From Sarcocystis neurona (lineage: Eukaryota > Apicomplexa > Conoidasida > Eucoccidiorida > Sarcocystidae), in assembly GCA_000727475.1 (NCBI GenBank), contig KL647320.1, positions 917,072 to 981,071 on the forward strand: a stretch of DNA of 64,000 bases, given 5' to 3'. Position numbers and translations under genes: made by a program. Every line of letters begins with the position of its first letter. Position 1 is the stretch's first letter. This document shows, piece by piece, positions 12,185 to 22,816 of the stretch. The notes below the pieces were generated by a model. That model was not told the origin of the DNA, did no database searches, and worked only from the letters and a program-made list of their open reading frames with translations.

Positions 12185-14414
12185 CGTGTCCCGTCTCCCC
12201 TAGACACAACGGGGAGGAATTGCACAGGTGCACCTCGTATGACAAGTATTCCTTGTCGGAAAAATCGTTTGCAGTACTAAGGTGTATGCGCTGATAGCGA
12301 CGACCTTACACGTGCCATGTGTATGTCATTGAACAGAGCTTTGCGTGCACACTCGTTTGCCTTTCTGCGGCCGTTCCTCTTAGTCCTAAACGTATGTTGT
12401 TTGTATGTGCTGCTCAGATGTATGATATGCCCCCATGTTCGCACAAAAACAAATATTTCCAGGTCCTTCCCAGACAAAAACACCTTAGCACTTGTGGAGT
12501 CAGTTTAGGCGAATTTACTCGCAGCGTACCGTACAGACGTACTCGGAAAGACGGCTGCGTCCACAAAGTTCTTTTGTCACGGCGCGTCGATGCTCTTATG
12601 TCCGTTAATTTGGACGGACGTAAGTTCATCGACGCACCGCGTCGGCCGTTCAAATAGTTCACCGTATTCGCATCGCGGGTCCCGTGAAGATCAAGACCAG
12701 TATATGAGTGAGAGAAACAGAGCTGATACGCTTTACCTGCATTTGTTTATGTTTAAATTATGCTACGTGCCCTACCAGTCCACGGTACCGAGCCACCGCT
12801 ATCTCCTACGCACTTGATTTCCCCCGTTTCCAGTTGCCACCCTACGAGGGACGCAGATTACGACGACATACTCCGGTACGTGTCAGCAGTTAAGAGCAGT
12901 GCGAAATGGATACTGAGTTGAAGGAATATATTGACATCGCTGAAACGTGACGTTTTACGAACGTGCAGTAATCCAGGAGAATCCGCCTGGCGACCACGTT
13001 GAACTGCATGCGCGTTATTTCGTGGTTCTGTAAGACTAGGATGTCATTTCATGGAAAAGGCAAAATCAAGCCTGCCTCCCTGAAGCTGCAGCCTTCCTGA
13101 AGTGAGAGACGAACTGCATGTCCACAACAGGAGCCGGTCGAGACAAGTCTCCGTGGGAGCAAATGTACGGCCACGCACCCGTTTCAACATATTCGTGTAT
13201 GCTGTAATACCGCAGCTCCCATGTGCACACGTCCCCTTTGCGGACTTCCCATCTCCCCCGCAACTAATCAATACGAGGCCGGCATCGTAGTCTCTCCACC
13301 GACCTACCTGTACAGGTCTGGCATGACCTCAGAGAGTGACACGAAAAGGATTGTGCACGCTCGTGATACGGAAATAGCGACTAATGATGCCTCGGTGCAC
13401 ACTGTACTTCCATTCTACTCTTTTTGGAACGGCCGTCAGTTTCGTCCCCAAGAGAGCGCGCGCAGAACGCCAAAACTTACAGCAGTTGTTGAAACGAAAA
13501 ACTGTGACGTCAGACGCCTTTGTAAGCGAAGCCGTTCCGTGCAAAACACGTGTCCAGGGAGAAAGAACGCCTTTTCTAGCTCATGAAGAAGCTTCTTTCG
13601 CACAGAATGTTGGTTAGAAAAAGTGTCGAAGCAGCACGGGCGACCCACTACACGGCGGTCACATTGCATCGTCCGCGCGTGGCTCGCCTCCGAGGAGGGT
13701 CTGCGGGCCACCGACCCCCGCGATGTGGTGCGGGGGGTCTACTTTTGATGGAGGTCGGATGCACTGCAACCATGCAACCATGAAGATGATTTTCCAAGTT
13801 CTTTCCGGTTCACCTCAATTAAGCATCAATAAATCTATCAGTTTCTTCGTTGCCAGGAATCCTGGAACAGAGTGGCGCGGCCCGTCAGGGCAAGCAACTT
13901 CCGCTGGCAGAGGAGTGACACCACGTTACTACCACCTCTACGATACAGAGGAACACCATAATGGGTGGAGTGCGTGTAGGCGACAGCTAGTTTTTATTGG
14001 TCACAGCTTTCCTTTTTCCTCAACGAGCGCAGCGGTAACTGCGTAGGCCTGTGCAACTAGAAAACAACGAGCTTGAAAGGTCACTGACATGTCTACGTGC
14101 AAACCGACAGTGCGGTGGGCTACACGTACTCGGTCTTCCGTGTTGTAGCTGCACTTCCGGAGAGCCACTACCCCCGATAACGTACAGTGTATACATGTCA
14201 GGCAAGCAAGGCTGAGGCGAAGCGACGCAACAGGCGTCGTAGTCAGTTGGAGTCTTGTAGAGATCCTGACGTCAGTGGGTGTGCGTGCGTTCGCTCTTCC
14301 AGCAGCAATACCAACGCACACGTGCACCTCAGTAGACGTGTGTATGTACGTCAGCGTGTGTGTCTGTGCACACACATGTATCTGTGCGTCTTTAAGAATG
14401 TCTGCCCCTAGGGG

Positions 14415-14590
14415 GGTATGCACGAGCAACACTCATCAGGCAGTCGTAGACATCACACGGGCGAATGTAGCGCCTTTTGTGGTGTTTTCAGACACGTAGG
14501 AGTGTACCAGCAACACTGAAACAGTATGTGTTGTGCATGACGCACGGAAGAAATAGCGCCTTTTGACGTATTTCCAGACACGTAGTATCG
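14415..14590. repeat. Degenerate tandem duplication, period about 86 bp
   Basis: Two shared blocks recur with the same offset. GAGCAACACT near 14422 is matched by CCAGCAACACT near 14507. TAGCGCCTTTTG at 14468 is matched at 14554. Both copies end in CAGACACGTAG. This was seen by eye. Divergence between the copies is substantial, so the duplication is old. Confidence 0.55.
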
Positions 14591-17500
14591 CGAGTCACAA
14601 ATTTTGACGTACTCGTAGGGTGGCGCTGCTTGAGTTCCGCGGAACTGTTAGACCAGAGCACAGGATGAACTTGTACATGGAGCTGTACATGTCGAGTGTT
14701 GAAATACGCACATATTGACAATACGCCTCCGGAAGAAGATGCCTCCGTCCAGTGGCGGGAATACGCATTCGAACACGTGTACTCGTCTCTACAAAGAACA
14801 ACAGGAGGCGCAGAAGGAACATCACTGCAACAAGCAAGGGACGAACCCAGCAACACAAAAGTCAAAGGTAACAGTGTCAAGGAACTTCCGAACAAGTGCG
14901 TCATGCCTACGTTGCAAGCATTCGCCGTATTCGTCTCGACACGGGGCAGCTCCCCGAAATGCTGTGTAATGGCCCTCGGTCATTGCAGGACTTGGTTGGG
15001 GTCTATTGTACAGCAGTCGCAGCAGGACTGTACGCATGGAGCAGAAAATAGATGTTTACACCGGTGAAGATCCCTTTCTTTAAGCGTCGCACCAAACAGG
15101 GGCTGTCTGAAGGTATGTATATATATATGCAGTGCGAACCACTGGAGAAGACGAATCCAGCGACTGCAGTACTTCCTGTTTCCGTCAAACGCTGCCATTT
15201 TTTTTTCTAAGCGCGTACCACCTCACGTAGACATGCATGCAGCGGCGAATGCCCGGAGATGCAGGTCGACCGTATTTTCACAACCCATGCTAACTACATT
15301 GGTCATACATATTATGTGCTTGTGCACAATATGAGGACCAGGAGGCTGCCTATACAAAGAGTGGATGGAAAACAACCTACTCGCAACTCAGCAGGCGGCG
15401 AGCTGTCAGCATATACAGCACACAGGCGTCATGCCGTGTATCGTGTCCGCGAGCCACACTGAAAGCAGTATTTCGTGGCGACGTCCACACTCGGGCGTCC
15501 TTCCAGCTGGCCTGAATTGCAGAAATCCTGGATAGGGAAGAACCGCTACTGGTATGTCGTTTAAGTGGGTCCGCTCTGCAAAACGTACGCAGCTCGAACA
15601 GAAACCTCACAACCTGTGTTCCTCCGGTTTCTCAAAAGAGCAGGTGCCATCAGAGCTTGGAAGGCGCCACGCATCAGCTGCCGTGTGCTCGACAGGAAGA
15701 CGGAAACCTTCGTGTTCAATGTCACTCGTGTTTCAAGTCGTGTTTTAAGTCGTTTAACGCAGCTGTACATATACAGGTTTCCCTAGTCCACAGGAGCCTC
15801 CCGCCTGAAACTGCTTCCAGAGGCTGCGAACCCGGAATTTCTGGTGAATACGTGGCGCCAGATTTTATGCCGCTGCTATTCGTCTCTTTGATGAGGTGCA
15901 GCGGAGCCGCCGCTCCTCGGCAAGCACTCACGCTGCTCCCGCTGCAGGCAAGTACACATGCTGACAATTTCAAAAACCATCTCACGTGCACTGTCTTTTG
16001 TAAGCCACCGTACGCCGGCGAGCTCCTTAGTGGGCTACCATGCAGCCTAATCGCCACGTAGGAAGTGACAGAATCCAGGCAGTTCGTGGCACACACGTGT
16101 GACTGCCTTGCTTGTGCCACTGTTGCCTCGGCTTCGTCAGATTTGTAACCTCTTCCGCATCCGTATGAGCATGCGTATGTGCCGGATTTAGTTCAGACAA
16201 GCACAGAAGCCACCGACTGGATGGATAGACAAACTGTTTAAGTGACCTATAATTATGCAGGCAGGCTAGTCAGTGCACAGACTTACATACGCTGAATCTC
16301 TATTTGTATGCGCCCGCGCTATTCGGCTACTACATAAGCCAACGGCTACGTTTGTCCTTTGTGAACCAGTACAGCTGCTAGCTACTGTGGTGTCAAAAGA
16401 AAACGCGCGCTACTCTACAGGAACACAGTCACCTCAGCAACTGGGCGAGCAAGCAGCTATGTAGCTCCTCCAACTATTGCTGCCGCCAGACAAGCTTCGC
16501 TCAGCAGCATCTCGTCAGTGGCAGACGCCAGATGTTCCTGCTGCCAGGGCATGCGGCGACGTTGCTCTGGTGCCTGCAGCAGCCAGACACTCACCAGGGC
16601 GCCAGCCTTCTTAAATGCCGGTGTCTCCAACATTCGTAAAGCCACAATTTACTCCCCGTAGGCAATCGTGTGTGTCCATAATGTTTTGATAATACTGTGT
16701 CTCCTACACCCATTGTGATAATTGCGATGTGGAAACTTGTCCATCTGTAAGGTTGTGTACACCAGCCTCACCTGTGGCACCAGATATTCATACTCGTATT
16801 GAGTGAGAGGGAAATGAGCAGAGATCTTCTGTTTCCTGATTAGGTACGCCTGCCGGAAAGTATGGTTGGTAGTTTCAGTGGTATTACAGATCGAGTCGAT
16901 GATCCAGGAGTGGTTCCTCCTTGGCCAGTTGCAACTATTTGCATTATAGTTAATGCCTACCTGCGAACCTCTCTCAGTTATTAAAGCAGCTCCAGTTACT
17001 ATGGCGCGTCTAGTAAATTAACCGTCCGCTGCTAATTGTTCGCACGTATAACTGGACATACACTATTTCTGCTGAAATTACCAGCATCGATAAGGCGTCT
17101 TTCTTGGTAACGCAGTGACAACGAACCGCTGCAAGGGAATGCCCTCTTCTGCTAAGCAGCCACACAGATAACCTCACTTCAGGATCCCGACGACTAGCGT
17201 TTGTACATAATCCTGCACTTCGTTGAGTCCACAAAGTGTCTCGACCAGCAGCAGGAAGTTACATCACACGTTGCGGTTTATTTTGTCAGGAAAACTGTCC
17301 TTACATCAACGATAGAGGAATGCGACTGAAAGGGTACCACCGTAGATGCCTGTCACGACGTGACTCTCCCGGATAGTCAGTCACGACTGTCTCTCCAGCA
17401 TTTGTAACACCACTTTTACGCCTTCGACGACTAATCCTTGGCAGAAACGGCTCTCTCAAAACCCCCTTGCTGTTCCTTTCTCTCCGTTAGCAAATAACCT

Positions 17501-18929
17501 GTAACGAGCTCTCCACCGCACACTGTCACAGGAGAATCTGGATGAGTGTATCCGGCAAGACAAGTATTACAACTACTATTTGGAGGTCGTCACCTGCTAG
17601 CTCTGCGAACATGCTCCTAGGCGGCAACAAGCTAGCTACCAAAAAACAACCTGTCAAATACGGGAAACAGTTCCTCCGTAACCCTGTCCTCTGCTCCTAC
17701 TTACCATAATATACACGAATTATTATACTCCCTCCCTCGTACTGCAACTCGCAGTAATTCGTCAACCACCTCTCTCATACAGTCTCTTCTTACGATGAAC
17801 GTGCCACCAACGTACGCTATTAAATACAGAAAGCCTGGACGCTACCGGTTAGCGTCTCCAGCACTTCTACTACTAGTTTTACTGCCACTACTACTACTAC
17901 CACTACTTTGAGCAGTAGATCAACAAGGCTTGTTTCAACAACCCCCACATGTTTTGTTTTCTGAAAACCACTCCTTTTAGCATCACCACTACAACGATTA
18001 CCTCCCTATCACTGCCATGGCAACGCCTCCTCCTGCCATTCCCCCTCTTCCTAGTCGTGGCAAAGACCTCTGTAGCACCTTCCGCATTAGCCAGTTCAGG
18101 CACTTTCCCTCGAGGGAACACGACGCACGAAGGAGCGGAATGCTTCTCACCTCTTAGCAGCATGAACACAGATGGGAAGAGTCCTAGCTAAGAAGTGTGT
18201 GGCCATCTCCAGGACACCTGCAGCGTGGAGGGCAACAGACTTTTTACTCTGCGACAGCCAGACGGAAGCCCCTGTCTGTGGTGTACGTTGCTGCACACAA
18301 GAATACGAAGGATAAACATGCTCAAAACTCTCGCCTAAGCCCGCGTGAAAATAAATATCGTTTTGACCACGTTGTCCCGTACGACGAACGAGTGACGGAA
18401 AAATCTTATCTGCCACCAGTTTAGTATTTTAGCCTCTCACACAGTGCCAGTTTTTTACATGGGGGTGACCCTGAATCACGCACGCGTAAGTGTACCCGTC
18501 ACGCCCGCACGTGAGTGTACATCTGCTACGGGATGCTGCGAGCGGCGGCGGATCGCAAAGAACAGATCAGCTGCGTTTTTCTCACGTGTTGTGCACAAGG
18601 CCTTTGTAATGCGCCGCACCATATGCTGACAGCGACGCAAGCTTTTTCTTTTGCTATCTAGGTGAGAAAGAACGAACTCCGTGTGTGGCGGTGCCACACG
18701 TACGGACACTCGTCCCTGATCTCTGCATACGGTAGCGTGGACGGATACAGAGCAGGAGCCGCCGCGGCGTCACCCTCACCAAATACGCAATCCTCCATTG
18801 CATCTTCGCTACTTCACGTCGTTCTCGCCGCCGATAACAAATAAATCACATTAGTGTAACACCTGGGTGCATCTGTGCTGCTGTACGCCGAGCCCTGAGC
18901 AGCCACACGGAGAAATGCAGAATCAACAG

Positions 18930-19150
18930 ACGCGCAGCAGCCGTCTGTTGCTTCACACCACCGACTGCAGGCAGCTCTGGGGTACAAACGCTGTACCAGG
19001 CAGGATACAACGTAGTACACCACCTGTCTGTCCAGAAGAGGACGCGCAGCACCTGTCTGTTGCTTCACAGCACTAGCTGCCGGCAGCTCCGGGGGTGCAA
19101 ACACCGTAGCAGGCAGAAGGATACAACGTAGGGCACCACGCGTTTGCCCA
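18930..19150. repeat. Degenerate tandem duplication, period about 112 bp
   Basis: GTCTGTTGCTTCACA occurs at 18943 and again at 19055. In both copies it is followed in the same order by GGCAGCTC, a GGGGT(A/G)CAAAC block, AGCAGGCAG or ACCAGGCAG, and GGATACAACGTAG. The duplication lies between the gene-poor stretch and the 3' end of the minus-strand gene at 19379. Confidence 0.65.
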
Positions 19151-19378
19151 AAGGAGGAGGTTCAGAAAAAAAAGAAAATTCCCCTCCTCCATAGCTGAAT
19201 AAGTCACTTAACTGAGATAGTCCATCGAACACGTGCGTGCTCTCGAATAATATTACAGGCAGAAAGAAAACTTGCTCTTCGTGCTAAAGGGAAATTTCCT
19301 CCCACGCGCTCTGCACCGCACGAGCAAAGACACCTGTTTCTGAACGCTAAAGAAAGCGTAGCTGCTTGCGCTCTTGGC

Positions 19379-21499
19379 CTAGCCAAACAGCGGGCTCTCC
19401 ATGCCACTGTCACGTGGTGAGAGGAGCTCAGGCGTCAGCATGGGCGTCTCGACAGCAGACACTCGGTGCACTTGGTCCTGCGTGCTAAGAAAATTTGTTC
19501 CTGCCCGTCGTCGCCCTGGCTTTTCCGCTGTCGATTTGCCAGGTTTCCACTGTATGCCGTCTGCCACCATTACCTCTCGGAGAGTTCCGTTAAAGCCGGA
19601 TCCCTCGTCTTTTACTGCTACTTTTTTTCCTTTTGTTCCCGCTTCTTCTTCCCGACGTGTCCCTGCTGCGGACGTCCCCCTTTCTGCTGCTGCTGCAGCT
19701 TGGTCGCCTCCTGCTGCGTCCCCTTGCTTTTCCTTTCCATTTGCTCCTTCTCCCCCCTTCTTACTCACACCTCCTGCCAATTTTCTCCACGGAAGCAGCA
19801 GCCCGAGAGCGGTCGCTGCTGCTCCTGCTCCTCCTCCTGCCGCAGCCTTCTGCGGACTCACGTCGCCTGCGGTGCTCTCGCTGCGAAGCTTTCGGCGCTC
19901 CACCATCGTCCCTGAAATGCTGCTGTTGCTGCTGTCGTACTCCCACACATGTGTCTCTTCATCTTCTGCACTGCCGCCAGGACGAGTTCTCGTCATTCTC
20001 TGCACGGCGTGAGTCGTTCTTCTCCCTCCCATTTCCGCAGTGTCCGTCTGTCCCCGCCTCTCCCCAGCGCTCACAGCAAAACGCGCCACCGGCTTGTCTT
20101 CACCACTAACTGCAAAAACTGCCACTGCCGCTGCATCTGCTCCAGCAGCCGCTGCACGCATCTCTCTTCTCTCTACTGTCCCCGTCTCTCCGCCTGCAGC
20201 GTCTGTCTTTTCCTGTCTCTCAAAGCTAGCTTCTCCTTCACCGGCTTCCCAGTCTCTGCCCCTGTACCGCACACGTGTCTCCGTTCCAGAGGCCGGCGCG
20301 CCTCCGTGTCTCTGCCCCCTTTCGCCTGCAGCACCACGCACAGAGGCCCGTCCCTCGCCGCCTTCCTTCTGGGCTAACGCTGACGCGGACGCATCTCCGG
20401 AGTCACCCCCCGCATTCCCTGCTTCAAAATGAGTACCTCGTGACCTACCGGCGCGGCACGCGGCGTCCCGCCCCTCTCCGCGGACTTCCTCTGCTGCTGC
20501 TCTCCTTCTCGCTGCCTGCAAATCCCCTCCTGCCAGGTCCTTCTGCTGCTGCGCTTCGAACAGCTGCACTCCATCTTCCACGGCCCTCTCGCCCGCTGAC
20601 CTCCGTAACCATTCGCCGTTCTCTTCTCCTCCTCCTCCAGCCCCTGGTGCACCCCCCGCACTTGTTGCTCCAGCAGGTCGTCTTTTGTTTACATCCACAG
20701 CAGTCGTGACAGCAGAAGGCCCAGCGTCTGCCGCTGCTGCGCACCCCGACTGCATTTTTTCTCCCCTTTCTCCTGCCTCTTGTAAAGAAGATTTGCAGGA
20801 TGGCTCCCTCTTTTGTCTTCCCGCTCTCTCCGCTCCCCCTCCTACTCTCCCAGCAAAGACGTCAAATGCAGCTCCTCCTGTATCCGGCTGCCCTGCTGCT
20901 GCTGCTGCTCCTCCTGCTGCACCTGCTGCAGCAGCAGGGCCTCTCCTGCCTGCTGTGGGGAAAAGGACAGTGTTGGCCGCTGCCTCTTCCTCCCCCCCGG
21001 TGGCTGCATGTCCGGAGGGCTGTCCGGATGTTGTCTCCTTCCCCCCCTCTGCTTCGCGCTTCTCCGGCTGAAGCTGCTGACTACCCTGGGGCGCCTTCCG
21101 GCGGGCGGAGCGCGCCCGCCAGCCACCGGTGCCTTCTCCGTCACGTCTCCTGGCGGCTCCATTACGGCTACGAATGGGTCGCGCCAGAAGCATGCGGCCT
21201 TCCCGTATCAGCTGCCTCATGACTTCTCTGTGCTGCGCTGCAACTTTCTCCTGACGTGCCGCTGCTGCCACTTTCTTCGCCTGCGGTGATCCAGCACCGC
21301 TGCCAGCTCCACCTCCTCTCGGCAGGTCTTTATACGCCAGAAGCGCTGCCGATACCCGGCGTGTGTCGCCGGCGGGCGTCTGCGACCGCCGACGGTCGCC
21401 TGAAACGCCACCGAGCCCCAGTCCCAGACTCTGTCGACGCCGCGCTCGCTCTCGCCGACGCTGGTGCTTCAACTGTTCCGTTGCTGCCTGGACACACAT
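19379..21499 (-). CDS. Basic Ala/Gly/Arg/Glu-rich low-complexity protein (706 aa)
   Basis: A single uninterrupted minus-strand frame runs from ATG 21499 to TAG at 19379-19381, giving 706 residues. The frame remains open further upstream (to 21538). A pyrimidine tract ending in AG lies just 5' of the ATG, so this could be the last exon of a longer gene. The protein is strongly charged, with KHQRRRERARRR near the start, many Ala/Gly/Glu blocks, and Lys/Arg-rich tracts throughout. The C-terminal 60 residues look less biased and end in MESPLFG. No membrane segment or enzyme motif is visible. Disordered basic proteins of this kind are common in coccidia and often nuclear or cytoskeletal, but no function is assigned. 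The opposite-strand frames of 130-200 codons are shadows of this one. Confidence 0.7.
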   Translation of the reverse strand: MCVQAATEQLKHQRRRERARRRQSLGLGLGGVSGDRRRSQTPAGDTRRVSAALLAYKDLPRGGGAGSGAGSPQAKKVAAAARQEKVAAQHREVMRQLIREGRMLLARPIRSRNGAARRRDGEGTGGWRARSARRKAPQGSQQLQPEKREAEGGKETTSGQPSGHAATGGEEEAAANTVLFPTAGRRGPAAAAGAAGGAAAAAGQPDTGGAAFDVFAGRVGGGAERAGRQKREPSCKSSLQEAGERGEKMQSGCAAAADAGPSAVTTAVDVNKRRPAGATSAGGAPGAGGGGEENGEWLRRSAGERAVEDGVQLFEAQQQKDLAGGDLQAARRRAAAEEVRGEGRDAACRAGRSRGTHFEAGNAGGDSGDASASALAQKEGGEGRASVRGAAGERGQRHGGAPASGTETRVRYRGRDWEAGEGEASFERQEKTDAAGGETGTVERREMRAAAAGADAAAVAVFAVSGEDKPVARFAVSAGERRGQTDTAEMGGRRTTHAVQRMTRTRPGGSAEDEETHVWEYDSSNSSISGTMVERRKLRSESTAGDVSPQKAAAGGGAGAAATALGLLLPWRKLAGGVSKKGGEGANGKEKQGDAAGGDQAAAAAERGTSAAGTRREEEAGTKGKKVAVKDEGSGFNGTLREVMVADGIQWKPGKSTAEKPGRRRAGTNFLSTQDQVHRVSAVETPMLTPELLSPRDSGMESPLFG

Positions 21500-21665
21500 C
21501 TCCCTACCAACCACGCAAGAGCAACAGAAGGAATACACAAGTGAAACACGTCCTCACAACGTAGAACATCTGACACACAAATATATGTACCGATAGTAAT
21601 GTACACAGCTTTATATGTCTACAGGTGCATGGTACATGTATACGTGTATGTTCACATTACAAATA

Positions 21666-21720
21666 AACATATATATATATATATATATATATGGGTATAC
21701 AGATAGATAGATAGATAGGT
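21666..21720. repeat. TA dinucleotide run and GATA tetranucleotide run
   Basis: (TA)n occupies about 21668-21692 and (GATA)4 about 21702-21718. They lie in the spacer between two minus-strand genes. Confidence 0.8.
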
Positions 21721-21884
21721 ACGTATACCTATATGAGGTAACAATGGAAGATAGAAGGTAACGCAGCAAAGGACGAAAGCAGAGCAGCACGGAAGAAAAT
21801 ACGGCAGCAGCACGGGAGAGGTTGGCAATCGAGTCATGACTCATCGAGAAACAAGGGGTGAAGGACTCGTGATGACGAGATACG

Positions 21885-22785
21885 CTACGCATCGCTAACC
21901 ATCATCTTGTTAAGTTGGATATCTGCGTCTGGTTGAAACACACAAACGCTGGGGACAGAAAAACTGCGACGGCTGCGGCACGAAGGAACAGCAGTAGAAG
22001 AAAAAGATCCACAGGAAGAAAACCTCGGCTCCGCTACGTTAGTGTGCGCACGGCGACTAAAGAAGTCCCATACACACATATATGTGTATACACGTGAAGA
22101 CTTAATTATCATGTCTGTACGCAAGTGTAGGCAAAATTCTCAGTTCCCATGCAAAGACCCAGAGATACAATATATATATGAGGAGAGCGAGACACACATC
22201 GATCCCTGAAGATATAATACATTTGACTCTGCAGATTACTTCTGCGGCACGTTTGTTAGACTACTCCACGACAGTACAAGCATTCAGACACAGACGCAGG
22301 GAGACATCCAAAAGCATACATAATGACACTTGTGTATGTGTGAACGTGTGTACCACTCTAGCGCTGTTGGCATAGAAGAAAAGCAGAAGACAATAAATCC
22401 ATGCGAGTGCGGAGCAGCAGAACCTGTCAATATGATCAAAACCTGCTTTTCGTCAAGCGTACGTGCGCTTCACTCAACGAAATTGATTCGCTTCCCCTCC
22501 CCTCTGTGACGCTCATGATCAACGTCCACGTACATACACACGTATATATATAGATACATAGACATATAACATATATACATACGTACAGTTACGTGGGCAT
22601 ACAGAAATATTAGATACGTACATACAAAACACATGCGCAGACATACAGAATTACGTACATAAACTGCATGTGTACACACATACGCATCTTTAGACATGCA
22701 CAAGTACTTAGTATAAATAGATAAATACGTGCCTGCACATATGTAGACATCTAAGAGAATATACACATATTACAGACATACGCAA

Positions 22786-22816
<31 letters not shown>

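Larger units (their letters stand above)
12185..19378. other. Seven-kilobase gene-poor stretch
   Basis: This is ordinary base composition with almost no microsatellites, unlike the flanks. The longest frames (about 120-140 codons near 13.2, 14.0, 14.7 and 15.7 kb) lack recognisable motifs, and I could not find matching splice sites. From 16.6 to 17.9 kb there is no frame above 75 codons. Two degenerate tandem duplications are present, at about 14415-14590 and 18930-19150. An unrecognised intron-rich gene cannot be excluded. Confidence 0.4.

Noticed and set aside
19401..21289. Plus-strand ORFs of 130-203 codons, Ser/Pro/Cys-rich
   Set aside because: They are antisense shadows of the single 706-codon minus-strand frame, whose GC-rich codons suppress stops on both strands.
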